From the NCBI RefSeq assembly GCF_006442315.1, contig NZ_VFVY01000013.1, forward strand, positions 1-64,000: a stretch of 64,000 bases of DNA, read 5' to 3'. The notes beneath the pieces are model-generated. The model was not told the DNA's origin, did no database searches, and was given only the letters and a program-made list of their open reading frames with translations. The first letter of the stretch is position 1. The number at the start of each line of letters is the position of its first letter. The position numbers were made by a program, and so were the translations under genes. Of the stretch, positions 26,011-33,368 are shown one piece after another. This stretch comes from Mesorhizobium sp. B2-3-4 (GTDB taxonomy: Bacteria > Pseudomonadota > Alphaproteobacteria > Rhizobiales > Rhizobiaceae).

Positions 26011-26949
26011 TCAGGCGGCGGCCAGATCGTCCGCGGATGAGGCGCCGGCGAGATCGTCGCGCGCTTTGCGGGCAAGCCTTTTCGTCTGATGCTTGGGGCT
26101 GTCGCCGAACAGTTCGGCCGCCTCGGCAAGACACGCCTTCTTCAGGCTCTTCTCCGAGCGCTTCAGCAATTTGCCGAGAAGCTTTGTATCCTCGGGCGGC
26201 CCAAGCGGCTGGTCGTCGGCCTCGAGCAGCGCGCGCATGACGAACACATCGTGCAATTCGCCGAGCCGCTCGCCCAGCGCGTCGACGGCCTTGCGTCGCG
26301 CCTTGATCGGTGTCGGCCACAGCCGGCCGAGCAGCGACAGGTGCATGCCGTGCGTCTTGGCAGCCTTGCGCAGGTCATGGAAATCGTCGGCCTCGCCACG
26401 CGCGCCGGCCTTGTCCAGTGCCTTCCTGGCGCGGCGCAAGGTGACGCGCGCGCCCTCGGCAAGCACGTCGGCGGCCTGTTCCGGCTGGTCGGGCAAGGCA
26501 AGGGTTTCGATCCGCTTCATGCCGTCTTCGCAGGCGGCGGTGGCCGCGCCGATCGCCGCCTGCAGCCTGGCGCCCTCGTGCAGATCATGCTGGCGTGCGA
26601 TCAGCCTGTCGCGCACGGCGTCGAGCCCGCCATCGGCGCTCTCCTTCGCAAATCCCGCGGCCAGCCGGTCGATGGTTTCGATCAGCGCGGTGGCTTCACG
26701 CGGACCGGCAAGCAGAGCCGCCACGTTGCGATAGCACTGGTTTTCGGTCGTGCAGAATGTTTCGTCACCGGAACGAACGAGGCGCAGCAAGGCACGCGCG
26801 CTCTTTAGCCGCTTGCGGCATTTATGCAGTCCCTGGTCCGGCCGTGTCCGCGCCGTATCCAGATGCAGAAGCGCCTTGCCGATCTCCTCGGCAAGGATGC
26901 GCCTGACCTCGCCGGTCAGCGGCAGGCGCGGGTCTATACGAAAGCTCAT
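26011..26949 (-). CDS. CHAD domain-containing protein
   Basis: A 312-residue helical protein of the CHAD family (conserved histidine alpha-helical domain), which binds inorganic polyphosphate. Conserved His/Lys/Arg helices are visible, for example LHKCRKRLKSARALLRLVRSG near residues 42-62 and DFHDLRKAAKTHGMHLSLLG around 190-209. It overlaps the upstream CYTH gene by 4 nt (ATGA). In many bacteria the two domains are fused; here they are separate but coupled. A polyphosphate-binding or -sensing role is inferred from the family. Confidence 0.9.
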   Translation of the reverse strand: MSFRIDPRLPLTGEVRRILAEEIGKALLHLDTARTRPDQGLHKCRKRLKSARALLRLVRSGDETFCTTENQCYRNVAALLAGPREATALIETIDRLAAGFAKESADGGLDAVRDRLIARQHDLHEGARLQAAIGAATAACEDGMKRIETLALPDQPEQAADVLAEGARVTLRRARKALDKAGARGEADDFHDLRKAAKTHGMHLSLLGRLWPTPIKARRKAVDALGERLGELHDVFVMRALLEADDQPLGPPEDTKLLGKLLKRSEKSLKKACLAEAAELFGDSPKHQTKRLARKARDDLAGASSADDLAAA

Positions 26950-27419
26950 GCGGCGATCTCCGGTATCCCCCCGAGGGCGAGCGACGCGTTGTAGAACTTC
27001 TGTTCGCCGGTGACTTCACGGCCGAGCCAGTCCGGCAGCATTTCGTCCGGAACGTCTTCCGGAGTCTCGAGTTCGGCCACCACAAGTCCCGCGAGCGCAC
27101 CGCCAAAGACATCGACTTCATAGAGATAGCCTCGATGCCTAACATGGTGACGTGTCTTCTCGATGACACGTCCGATGGCGAAGTCCAGCATTTCCACCGC
27201 CTCCGCCAGCGGAATCGGATATTCGAATTCGTCGCGCTCGCGCGCGCTGCTGCCGAATTTGAGCGTCAGCTTGGCGGAGGCGCCGTCGCTGATGCGGATG
27301 CGGACGGTCCGTCCGGGTGCCGTGGCGAGATAGAACTGGAGAATGCGGATATCCGCTTCCACCAGATCCCGCCATACGGCGCTGGAGACCAGGAACTTAC
27401 GCTCGACTTCCTTGCCCAT
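26946..27419 (-). CDS. CYTH-domain phosphohydrolase (triphosphate tunnel enzyme)
   Basis: A 157-residue CYTH protein. The family signature ExExK is at residues 4-8 (EVERK). Further tunnel residues are in RTVRIRISDG, KLTLKF and EVDVFGG. Such enzymes hydrolyse tripolyphosphate, thiamine triphosphate or related compounds in a metal-dependent tunnel. Coupling to a CHAD gene points toward polyphosphate or tripolyphosphate chemistry. It is divergent from the TetR-type gene, with a short spacer that holds a perfect palindrome. Confidence 0.9.
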   Translation of the reverse strand: MGKEVERKFLVSSAVWRDLVEADIRILQFYLATAPGRTVRIRISDGASAKLTLKFGSSARERDEFEYPIPLAEAVEMLDFAIGRVIEKTRHHVRHRGYLYEVDVFGGALAGLVVAELETPEDVPDEMLPDWLGREVTGEQKFYNASLALGGIPEIAA

Positions 27420-27478
27420 GGCCGCGCACTAAAGCGTTTGACGAAAGCGATGGCAAGACGGCTTCGTACACAAGTTGA

Positions 27479-27502
27479 CTTTAATCAATCGATTGATTAA
27501 AG
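27479..27502. promoter_or_regulatory. Perfect 24-bp palindrome, operator of the TetR-family gene
   Basis: The 24 bases are their own reverse complement (core AATCAATCGATTGATT). The palindrome ends 7 nt before the start codon of the TetR-family gene and lies in the 90-bp divergent spacer with the CYTH gene. Its size and position fit a dimeric TetR-type repressor acting on its own operon; binding is inferred. Confidence 0.8.
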
Positions 27503-27509
27503 AGATGGC

Positions 27510-28214
27510 ATGATCAAATTGCCGGACCCCAAACCTTCCCGCCGCGAGACATCGCCGGCCGAACTGACGCGCGCCGCGCTGGTGCGGGCGGCGTTGAAGC
27601 TGTTCGGGCGGCAGGGGTTCGACGGCACCTCGACGCGCGAGATCGCGGCCGAGGCGGGGGCCAATATCGGCTCGATCGCCTATCATTTCGGCGGCAAGGA
27701 AGGTCTGCGCGCCGCTGCGGCCGACTTTATCGTCGAGACCATTCAGGCCGTTGCCGGCCAGGCCCTGGGCGCTGGCCAGGCGCCCGGCGGCGGACAGGCG
27801 GCCATGGGCGATCCGGAGACGGCGCGCGCGCAGCTCTTCGCGGCGCTGGAACGGATGGTCGGCTTTGTCGTGGCGAGCCCTGAGGCGGGCGAGATCGTGC
27901 AATTCGTGCTGCGCGAGCTCTCGCATCCGACCGCCGCGCTCGACCGCATCTATGACGGCGTCTTCGCGCCGACGCACCGCCGGCTGTGCCAGGTCTGGGA
28001 GCAGGCGACCGGCGAGCCGGCCGAGAGCGAACGGACCCGGCTCACCGTGTTCACGCTGATCGGCCAGGTCATCTATTTCCGCATCGGCCGCGAGGCGGTG
28101 ATGCGCCGCATGGGCTGGCACGATATCGGCCCGGCCGAGGCCGCCAAGGTGGTGGCGGTCACCACGGACAATCTCGGCGCCATACTGGCCGCCCGAAAGG
28201 GGTCGACACCATGA
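27510..28214 (+). CDS. TetR-family regulator with DUF1956 (CecR/YbiH-like)
   Basis: A 234-residue repressor. The N-terminal helix-turn-helix is typical (ALKLFGRQGFDGTSTREIAA, then NIGSIAYHFGGKEGLRAAAA). The C-terminal ligand domain resembles DUF1956 of E. coli CecR/YbiH (FVLRELSHPTAALDRIYDGV). It is the first gene of a four-gene operon with ATGA overlaps, in the same order as ybiH-ybhG-ybhF-ybhR. It likely represses the operon through the palindrome at its own start. Confidence 0.9.
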   Translation: MIKLPDPKPSRRETSPAELTRAALVRAALKLFGRQGFDGTSTREIAAEAGANIGSIAYHFGGKEGLRAAAADFIVETIQAVAGQALGAGQAPGGGQAAMGDPETARAQLFAALERMVGFVVASPEAGEIVQFVLRELSHPTAALDRIYDGVFAPTHRRLCQVWEQATGEPAESERTRLTVFTLIGQVIYFRIGREAVMRRMGWHDIGPAEAAKVVAVTTDNLGAILAARKGSTP

Positions 28215-29164
28215 GCTTCCTGTGTTCGTTGCCGCTCGCCGCCCAACTGTTCGGTGCCTGCGCGCCGTCGGCACCGCTCGCCGTCGGCTATGTCGAGGGC
28301 GACTACGTGCTCCTGGCGCCGATCGAGGTGGCGCAGGTCGACACGGTGACGGTCAAGCGCGGCGACCGCGTCACGCCGGGAGCCACCGTGGTGACCCTCG
28401 AAAATGCCGACGCCAGGATCGCGGTGGCGCAGGCGCAGGCGGCCCTTGCGCAGGCGCAGGCCCAGCTTGCCGACCTCCAGGTCGGCAAGCGGCCGGAAGA
28501 GATCGCCGTGCTGAAGGCCGAAGTCGACATGGCCAGGGCACAGGCCGCCGACGCCAAGCGAAAGAACGACCGCGCCGCCGATCTGTTCAAGCGCGGCACC
28601 GGCACGCAGGCCGACTACGACACCGCTTCGGCGACGCTGGAGACCGCCAACGCCCAGGTCGGCCAGGCCGAGGCCAATCTCGCCGTCGGCGGCCTGCCGG
28701 CGCGGCCCGAGACGATCAAGGCCGCCGACAACCAGGTCAAGCAGGCGCAGGCGGAGCTCGAACAGGCCCAGTGGCGCCTGTCCAAGCGCACGCTTGCCGC
28801 CCCTTCGCCCGGCCGCGTCAGCGACGTCATCCGCAATCCGGGCGACACGGCCGGCCCGACCGCGCCTGTCATCTCGGTGCTCCCCGACGGCGCGGTGAAG
28901 CTCAGCGTCTACATTCCCGAAGCCGCCTTCTCCTCGGTCAAGGTCGGCAGCCTGCTCAGCGTCCATTGCGACGGCTGCGGTCCCGACCTCAGGGCGCGCG
29001 TCAGCTACGTCTCGCCCGATCCCGAATTCACGCCGCCGGTGATCTATTCGCTCGAGAACCGGCAGAAGCTGGTCTATCTCGTCGAGGCGCGGCCTGAGGG
29101 CGACGCCGGGCCGCTGCAGCCCGGCCAGATCGTCGATGTCGATCTCACGGTATCGGCGAAATGA
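28211..29164 (+). CDS. HlyD/YbhG-like periplasmic adaptor protein
   Basis: A 317-residue membrane fusion protein. The N-terminus is hydrophobic and ends in FGAC, close to a lipobox, so it may be lipid-anchored at Cys17. The lipoyl-like half (VAQVDTVTVKRGDRVTPGAT) flanks a long coiled-coil hairpin rich in Ala/Gln (residues about 75-200), then a beta-barrel part. It starts within the TetR stop (ATGA) and overlaps the ATPase gene likewise. It would link the inner-membrane ABC pump to an outer-membrane channel encoded elsewhere. Confidence 0.9.
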   Translation: MSFLCSLPLAAQLFGACAPSAPLAVGYVEGDYVLLAPIEVAQVDTVTVKRGDRVTPGATVVTLENADARIAVAQAQAALAQAQAQLADLQVGKRPEEIAVLKAEVDMARAQAADAKRKNDRAADLFKRGTGTQADYDTASATLETANAQVGQAEANLAVGGLPARPETIKAADNQVKQAQAELEQAQWRLSKRTLAAPSPGRVSDVIRNPGDTAGPTAPVISVLPDGAVKLSVYIPEAAFSSVKVGSLLSVHCDGCGPDLRARVSYVSPDPEFTPPVIYSLENRQKLVYLVEARPEGDAGPLQPGQIVDVDLTVSAK

Positions 29165-30081
29165 ACGCCATCGACGTTCACGGCCTGGTCAAGCGGTTTG
29201 GCGACAAGACCGTAGTCGACCATGTGACCATGTCGGTGGCCGAGGGCGAGATCGTCGGCTTCCTCGGCCCCAACGGCTCGGGCAAGACCACCACCATCCG
29301 CATCATGTGCGGCCTGCTGACGCCGGACGAGGGCGAGGGTACGGTGCTGGGGTTCGACATCCGCACCGACAGTCTCCGCATCAAGCGTGAAGTCGGCTAC
29401 ATGACGCAGAAATTCTCGTTCTACGAGGATCTGACGATCGGCGAGAACCTTCAATTCGTGGCGCGGCTCTACCGGCTGAGACCGGTCGAGGACTATGTCT
29501 CGCGCACGCTGGAGGAGCTTGGGCTCACCACGCGCCGCGACCAGTTGGCCGGCACCTTGTCCGGCGGCTGGAAGCAGCGGCTGGCATTGGCCGCCTGCAT
29601 CATGCACAAGCCGAAACTGCTCCTGCTCGACGAGCCGACGGCAGGCGTCGACCCGAAGGCGCGGCGCGAATTCTGGGACGAGATCCATCGCCTGGCCAGC
29701 GGCGGGCTGACCGTGCTGGTCTCCACCCACTACATGGACGAGGCCGAGCGCTGCCACCGCATCTCCTACATCTCCTACGGCAAGATGCTGGCCACCGGCA
29801 CCGTCGCCGAGGTGGTGAAGAATGCGGGCCTGACCACCTTCGTGCTGCACGGTCCGCGGCTCGACAAGGTGGCGCAGGCGCTGCAAGGCCGCCCCGGCGT
29901 CGACCAGGTGGCGCCGTTCGGCGCCACGCTGCATGTCGTCGGTTCCGACAGGAAGAAGCTGGAAGCCGCCCTTGCCGATGTCGGGAAAGAGCACGAGGGC
30001 GTGACGGTGACGCCGGGCGAAACCAGCCTGGAGGACGTCTTCATCCAGTTCATGTCGGGCTCGAAGGACAATATGGCATGA
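29161..30081 (+). CDS. ABC transporter ATP-binding protein (YbhF-like)
   Basis: A 306-residue single nucleotide-binding domain with Walker A GPNGSGKTT (about 37-45), signature LSGGWKQRL, Walker B LLLLDEPTAGVD and the switch-His segment STHYMDEAERCHR. E. coli YbhF has two such domains in tandem; this one has only one, so the working pump must use a homodimer. It overlaps both neighbours by 4 nt. Confidence 0.93.
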   Translation: MNAIDVHGLVKRFGDKTVVDHVTMSVAEGEIVGFLGPNGSGKTTTIRIMCGLLTPDEGEGTVLGFDIRTDSLRIKREVGYMTQKFSFYEDLTIGENLQFVARLYRLRPVEDYVSRTLEELGLTTRRDQLAGTLSGGWKQRLALAACIMHKPKLLLLDEPTAGVDPKARREFWDEIHRLASGGLTVLVSTHYMDEAERCHRISYISYGKMLATGTVAEVVKNAGLTTFVLHGPRLDKVAQALQGRPGVDQVAPFGATLHVVGSDRKKLEAALADVGKEHEGVTVTPGETSLEDVFIQFMSGSKDNMA

Positions 30082-31214
30082 ACAGCGTCTTTTCCTTCGC
30101 CAGGCTAGGCGCCTTGCTGATCAAGGAATTCATCCAGATGCGGCGCGACCGCATCACCTTCGCCATGATGCTGGGCGTGCCGCTCATCCAGCTCGTCCTG
30201 TTCGGCTATGCCATCAACAACGACCCGAAAAGCCTGCCCGCGGCGCTGGTGGCGACCAGCAGCGACCCCTACACCCGCGCCATGGTCTCGGCGCTGCAGA
30301 CCACCGGCTATTACCGCTTCGACCATGTCGCGCAAAGCGCCGAGGAGGCCGAGTTCCTGATGGCGCGCGGCGATGTCGCCTTCGTCGTCACCATTCCCGC
30401 CGACTTCGCCCGGCGCGTCGAGCGCGGCGACAATCCGCAGATCCTGATCGAGGCCGACGCCACCGATCCGGCGGTCGCCAGCGGCGCCATCTCGACGCTC
30501 GGCACCATCGCCGGCCAGGCGCTGCTCAGGGCCCAGGGCACGCAGGAAGCCGCCGCGGAGGCCGCCAGGGGACAGCTCGATGTCGTCGTCCACCGGCGCT
30601 ACAACCCCGAAGGCATCTCGCAATACAACATCGTGCCCGGCCTGCTCGGCGTCATCCTGCAAATGACCATGGTGATGATGACCTCGATCGCGCTGACGCG
30701 CGAGACCGAGCGCGGCACGATGGAGAATCTGCTGGCCATGCCGTCGAGCCCGCTGGAGATCATGATGGGCAAGGTGCTGCCCTACCTGGCGGTGGGCGCG
30801 GTGCAGGTGGTGGTGGTGCTGGCGGCGTCGAAGCTTCTGTTCGCCATCCCCTTCACCGGGTCGATGACGCTGCTACTGTCGGCGGTGCTGGTGTTCGTGC
30901 TGTCGCTGGTGCTGCTCGGCTATACGATCTCGACGATCGCGCGCACGCAGATGCAGGCCCTCCAGCTCACCTTCTTCTTCTTCCTGCCGTCGATCATGCT
31001 GTCGGGCTTCATGTTCCCCTATCGCGGCATGCCGGACTGGGCGCAGAGCTTCGGCGAAATCTTTCCGCTGACGCATTTCCTGCGCATCACCCGCGCCGTG
31101 ATGCTGAAGGGCGCGCAACTTCCGGCCGTGGCGACCGAGATCGGCTGGCTGGTGGTCTTCGTGGCGCTGTTCGCCGGCGTCGCGCTGGTGCGGTTCAGGC
31201 GCACGCTGGACTGA
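30078..31214 (+). CDS. ABC-2 type transporter permease (YbhR/YhhJ-like)
   Basis: A 378-residue permease. One N-terminal helix is followed by a large periplasmic domain (about residues 50-175), then five helices at the C-terminus, with the ABC-2 motif FFFFLPSIMLSGFMFPYRGM near 300-320. E. coli has two permeases (YbhS and YbhR); only one is present here, suggesting a homodimer. Exports of this type handle cationic compounds, antibiotics or sterol-like molecules; the substrate is unknown. Confidence 0.92.
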   Translation: MNSVFSFARLGALLIKEFIQMRRDRITFAMMLGVPLIQLVLFGYAINNDPKSLPAALVATSSDPYTRAMVSALQTTGYYRFDHVAQSAEEAEFLMARGDVAFVVTIPADFARRVERGDNPQILIEADATDPAVASGAISTLGTIAGQALLRAQGTQEAAAEAARGQLDVVVHRRYNPEGISQYNIVPGLLGVILQMTMVMMTSIALTRETERGTMENLLAMPSSPLEIMMGKVLPYLAVGAVQVVVVLAASKLLFAIPFTGSMTLLLSAVLVFVLSLVLLGYTISTIARTQMQALQLTFFFFLPSIMLSGFMFPYRGMPDWAQSFGEIFPLTHFLRITRAVMLKGAQLPAVATEIGWLVVFVALFAGVALVRFRRTLD

Positions 31215-31268
31215 TTGACCGGCTCTCGCTCAGCCGACGCAGTCTGCTGCGCTACGCGCGGGTGACCC

Positions 31269-31361
31269 TTACGGGCACGGACGAGAGGGCGTGCACACGG
31301 CCGTCACGACCGAGAGCTTTTCACGCTTGATCAGCCGCGGCTTTGCGTAGGTCTTTTTCAT
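31269..31361 (-). CDS. RiPP-precursor-like peptide 1 (30 residues)
   Basis: The frame encodes 30 residues: leader MKKTYAKPRLIKREKLSVVT, then AVCTPSRPCP. The Lys-x-Tyr-x-Lys-Pro-x-Leu-x-Lys-Arg-Glu leader matches the type widely annotated in rhizobia as putative RiPP precursor. Cys23 and Cys29 bracket Thr-Pro-Ser-Arg-Pro, a spacing conserved in the neighbouring copy. A ribosome-binding site (AGGGGA) lies upstream. No modification enzyme gene is adjacent; the downstream convergent ABC operon is a possible but unproven exporter. The gene is real by conservation between the two copies; maturation is inferred. Confidence 0.7.
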   Translation of the reverse strand: MKKTYAKPRLIKREKLSVVTAVCTPSRPCP

Positions 31362-31377
31362 GCTGTCCCCTGCTCCA

Positions 31378-31407
31378 TCAGGTCGTCTCCAGTGACGACG
31401 ACCTGAT
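31378..31407. other. Hairpin between the two RiPP-like genes
   Basis: A perfect 11-bp stem (ATCAGGTCGTC paired with GACGACCTGAT) with an 8-nt loop lies 16 nt before the start of peptide gene 1. It has no T tract, so it looks more like an attenuator, processing site or RNA-stabilising element than a classic terminator. Confidence 0.55.
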
Positions 31408-31432
31408 CATAAGGCGACGTCTAAAGCTCCCG

Positions 31433-31452
31433 CATCTCCCACGCGGGAGATG
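31433..31452. other. Leader hairpin upstream of RiPP-like gene 1
   Basis: CATCTCCC, a 4-nt loop, then GGGAGATG form an 8-bp stem about 70 nt before gene 1. A matching hairpin stands before gene 2 at 31631-31650, so the duplication included the 5' leader as well as the coding part. Confidence 0.6.
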
Positions 31453-31472
31453 GCAGGCCCCGTCAGCCACGC

Positions 31473-31571
31473 TCAGTTCTCACAAGGACGTGAAAACGTG
31501 CATATCGCCGCCGCCACCTCGCAAAGCTTCTCACGCTTGATGAGTTGCGGCTTTTCGTAGGTCTTTCTCAT
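31473..31571 (-). CDS. RiPP-precursor-like peptide 2 (32 residues)
   Basis: The frame encodes MRKTYEKPQLIKREKLCEVA, then AAICTFSRPCEN. It aligns with peptide 1 along its whole length: the leader LIKREKL is identical and the tail repeats Cys-Thr-x-Ser-Arg-Pro-Cys (Cys24 and Cys30). A third cysteine, Cys17, is unique to this copy. A weak ribosome-binding site (GGGATA) precedes the ATG. It lies 120 nt downstream of the dehydratase gene on the same strand and may be read from its transcript or from its own promoter. Confidence 0.7.
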   Translation of the reverse strand: MRKTYEKPQLIKREKLCEVAAAICTFSRPCEN

Positions 31572-31630
31572 TCTATCCCGTCCGGACCATGTCATTGACG
31601 CCACAGCCTACGGATGCCCGCGAGCGAGCG

Positions 31631-31650
31631 CATCTCCCGCTTGGGGGATG
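31631..31650. other. Leader hairpin upstream of RiPP-like gene 2
   Basis: CATCTCCC-GCTT-GGGGGATG forms an 8-bp stem with one wobble pair, the counterpart of 31433-31452. It also lies 41 nt after the dehydratase stop and could serve as its terminator. Confidence 0.55.
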
Positions 31651-31691
31651 GCTGGATTCGAGGCATTTCCGGCGAATCGCTTGCCGCCGGC

Positions 31692-32672
31692 TCAGGCGGC
31701 CAGGATTTCGGCATAGGTGCCGAAATCGACATTGCCGCCCGACAGCACCACGACAACGCACTTGCCCGACAGCTCGATCTCGCCCGACGACAGTGCCGCG
31801 AGCGCGACGCAGCCGCCGGGCTCGACCACCAGCTTCAGATGGGCCATGGCGTCGCGCATCGCCTGCCGGACGGCGTCCTCGGCGACGGCGACGGCACCGG
31901 CGAGATTGCGGCGGTTGATCTCGAAGGTAATGGCGCCCGGCTCGGCGGTAAGGATCGCGTCGCAGATCGAGCTGTGGCCCGGTTCGTTCGAAACCCTGGC
32001 GCCCGCCGCCAGCGAGCGGCGCGTGTCGTCGAAATGCTCGGGCTCCACCGCCCAGACAGCGGTCTGCGGCGAGGCGTCCTTCACCGCGACCGAGATGCCG
32101 CTGGTCAGGCCGCCGCCGCCGCAAGGGATGACGACCGCGTCGAGCGATACGCCGAGCGCCCGCGCCTGCTTCACCAGCTCCAGTCCGATCGTGCCTTGTC
32201 CCGCAATGATGGCCGGGTCGTCAAAGGGCGGCACCAGCGCCATGCCCTTGTCCAGATAGGGCCGGACCACCGTCATGCGGTCGTCCTTGAAACGGTCGAA
32301 CGGCACCACCTCGGCGCCCATCTTGCGGACATTGGCGATCTTCATGTCGGGCGCGTCGGCCGGCATGGCGATGACCGCCTTGACGCCGAACATGGCGGCG
32401 GATGCCGCCACGCCTTGCGCATGGTTGCCCGAGGAAAAGGCGACCACGCCACGGCTGCGTTCCGCCTCACTCAGCGTCGACAGCTTGTTGTGGGCACCGC
32501 GGAACTTGAACGAGCCGGTGCGCTGCAGCGTCTCAGGCTTGAACAGGATGCGGCCGCCGAAGCGCCGGTTGAGCTCCTGCGATTCGATCAGCGGCGTCTC
32601 GACGATCAGGCCGGAGAGACGTGCCGCGGCGGCATGGATGTCGGCGATGCCGGGAAGGCTGGTGGCGGTCAT
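31692..32672 (-). CDS. Threonine/serine dehydratase-like PLP enzyme
   Basis: A 326-residue fold-type II pyridoxal-phosphate enzyme. The cofactor lysine is Lys56 in GSFKFRGA, the substrate loop is SSGNHAQG, and the phosphate-binding loop is GGGGLTSG. It lacks the C-terminal ACT-like regulatory domain of biosynthetic IlvA, so it resembles catabolic threonine dehydratases or serine/threo-hydroxyaspartate dehydratases. The start at 32672 fits family length; the frame extends to 32753 without support. Confidence 0.88.
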   Translation of the reverse strand: MTATSLPGIADIHAAAARLSGLIVETPLIESQELNRRFGGRILFKPETLQRTGSFKFRGAHNKLSTLSEAERSRGVVAFSSGNHAQGVAASAAMFGVKAVIAMPADAPDMKIANVRKMGAEVVPFDRFKDDRMTVVRPYLDKGMALVPPFDDPAIIAGQGTIGLELVKQARALGVSLDAVVIPCGGGGLTSGISVAVKDASPQTAVWAVEPEHFDDTRRSLAAGARVSNEPGHSSICDAILTAEPGAITFEINRRNLAGAVAVAEDAVRQAMRDAMAHLKLVVEPGGCVALAALSSGEIELSGKCVVVVLSGGNVDFGTYAEILAA

Positions 32673-32882
32673 GCGAGGTCCTACGGAATTTGACCTTGCC
32701 ATGGTGCACGCAAACGCCGGCACGAGGCCAACGAAAAAATGTGACCGGGACAAAATCGGCCTCGCCCGGAGTTGCCTCCTCTTCGGTAACCTTCGAGATT
32801 AGCCGGCCCTCCGAAGCGATGGTGCAGGCAGCTAGAGCCTTTCACCGTTCTCGGAACCGCCGAACCGCTGCAACTCTTTGTT

Positions 32883-33206
32883 CTATCCCAACAACGTCCT
32901 CTGCCTCTTCGTCCCGCCCAGCTTGCGCCAATTGTTGAAGCGATGCGTGGCGGCGGCGAACGAGATCTTCATCTGCTGGGCGACCGAATAGCGCGACTTG
33001 CCTTCGTCGAACATGCGGTAGCAGCACTCGACGCCTTCCTCGGTCAGCTTGCCGTCGAGGGCCTTGTTGTGCGGGTTGGCGGGATCGAATTTTTCGACCT
33101 GTTGCTCGACCAGGCCTTTCAGGCGCTGCAGGTCGGCCTCGATGCTGGCGATGAGATCGAGAACGGGCTTCGGGTCATAGGCGTGCGCGGGCTTCTTTGC
33201 CGTCAT
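32883..33206 (-). CDS. Conserved hypothetical protein with possible helix-turn-helix
   Basis: A 107-residue basic protein from the ATG at 33206, which has an AGGAAAG ribosome-binding site. A helical segment (LIASIEADLQRLKGLVEQQV) is followed by a C-terminal region resembling a DNA-binding helix-turn-helix (GKSRYSVAQQMKISFAAATH, then RFNNWRKLGG). No named family recognised. It is divergent from mbfA, sharing a 160-bp spacer with the Irr-type palindrome. Confidence 0.7.
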   Translation of the reverse strand: MTAKKPAHAYDPKPVLDLIASIEADLQRLKGLVEQQVEKFDPANPHNKALDGKLTEEGVECCYRMFDEGKSRYSVAQQMKISFAAATHRFNNWRKLGGTKRQRTLLG

Positions 33207-33309
33207 CTGTCTTTCCTCGTCTGGCTTGGTTCCCCAATATAGGTAAACATTCACTGATAATGAAGGGCCGGGCGCTTCAACAAATCTTGACCCGCGATTG
33301 CCGGCGCGG

Positions 33310-33358
33310 TTGACCGAAGCCGCGGCAAACCCTAGTTTAGAACTATTCTAAACTAGGG
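33310..33358 (+). promoter_or_regulatory. Irr-type iron control element and promoter of mbfA
   Basis: A 29-bp palindrome with perfect 13-bp arms (33330-33358; core TTTAGAA-CTA-TTCTAAA) matches the iron control element bound by Irr in rhizobia. A possible promoter is TTGACC (33310-33315), a 17-bp spacer and TAGTTT (33333-33338), so the palindrome covers the -10 and the start of transcription, fitting repression in low iron. It ends only 10 nt before the ATG. Confidence 0.85.
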
Positions 33359-33368
33359 TGATTTCCTC

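Noticed and set aside
31215..32672. A complete RiPP biosynthetic cluster
   Set aside because: Neither a radical SAM, YcaO, lasso cyclase, peptidase nor RRE protein is adjacent; only precursors are present and the nearby dehydratase is an ordinary amino-acid enzyme.
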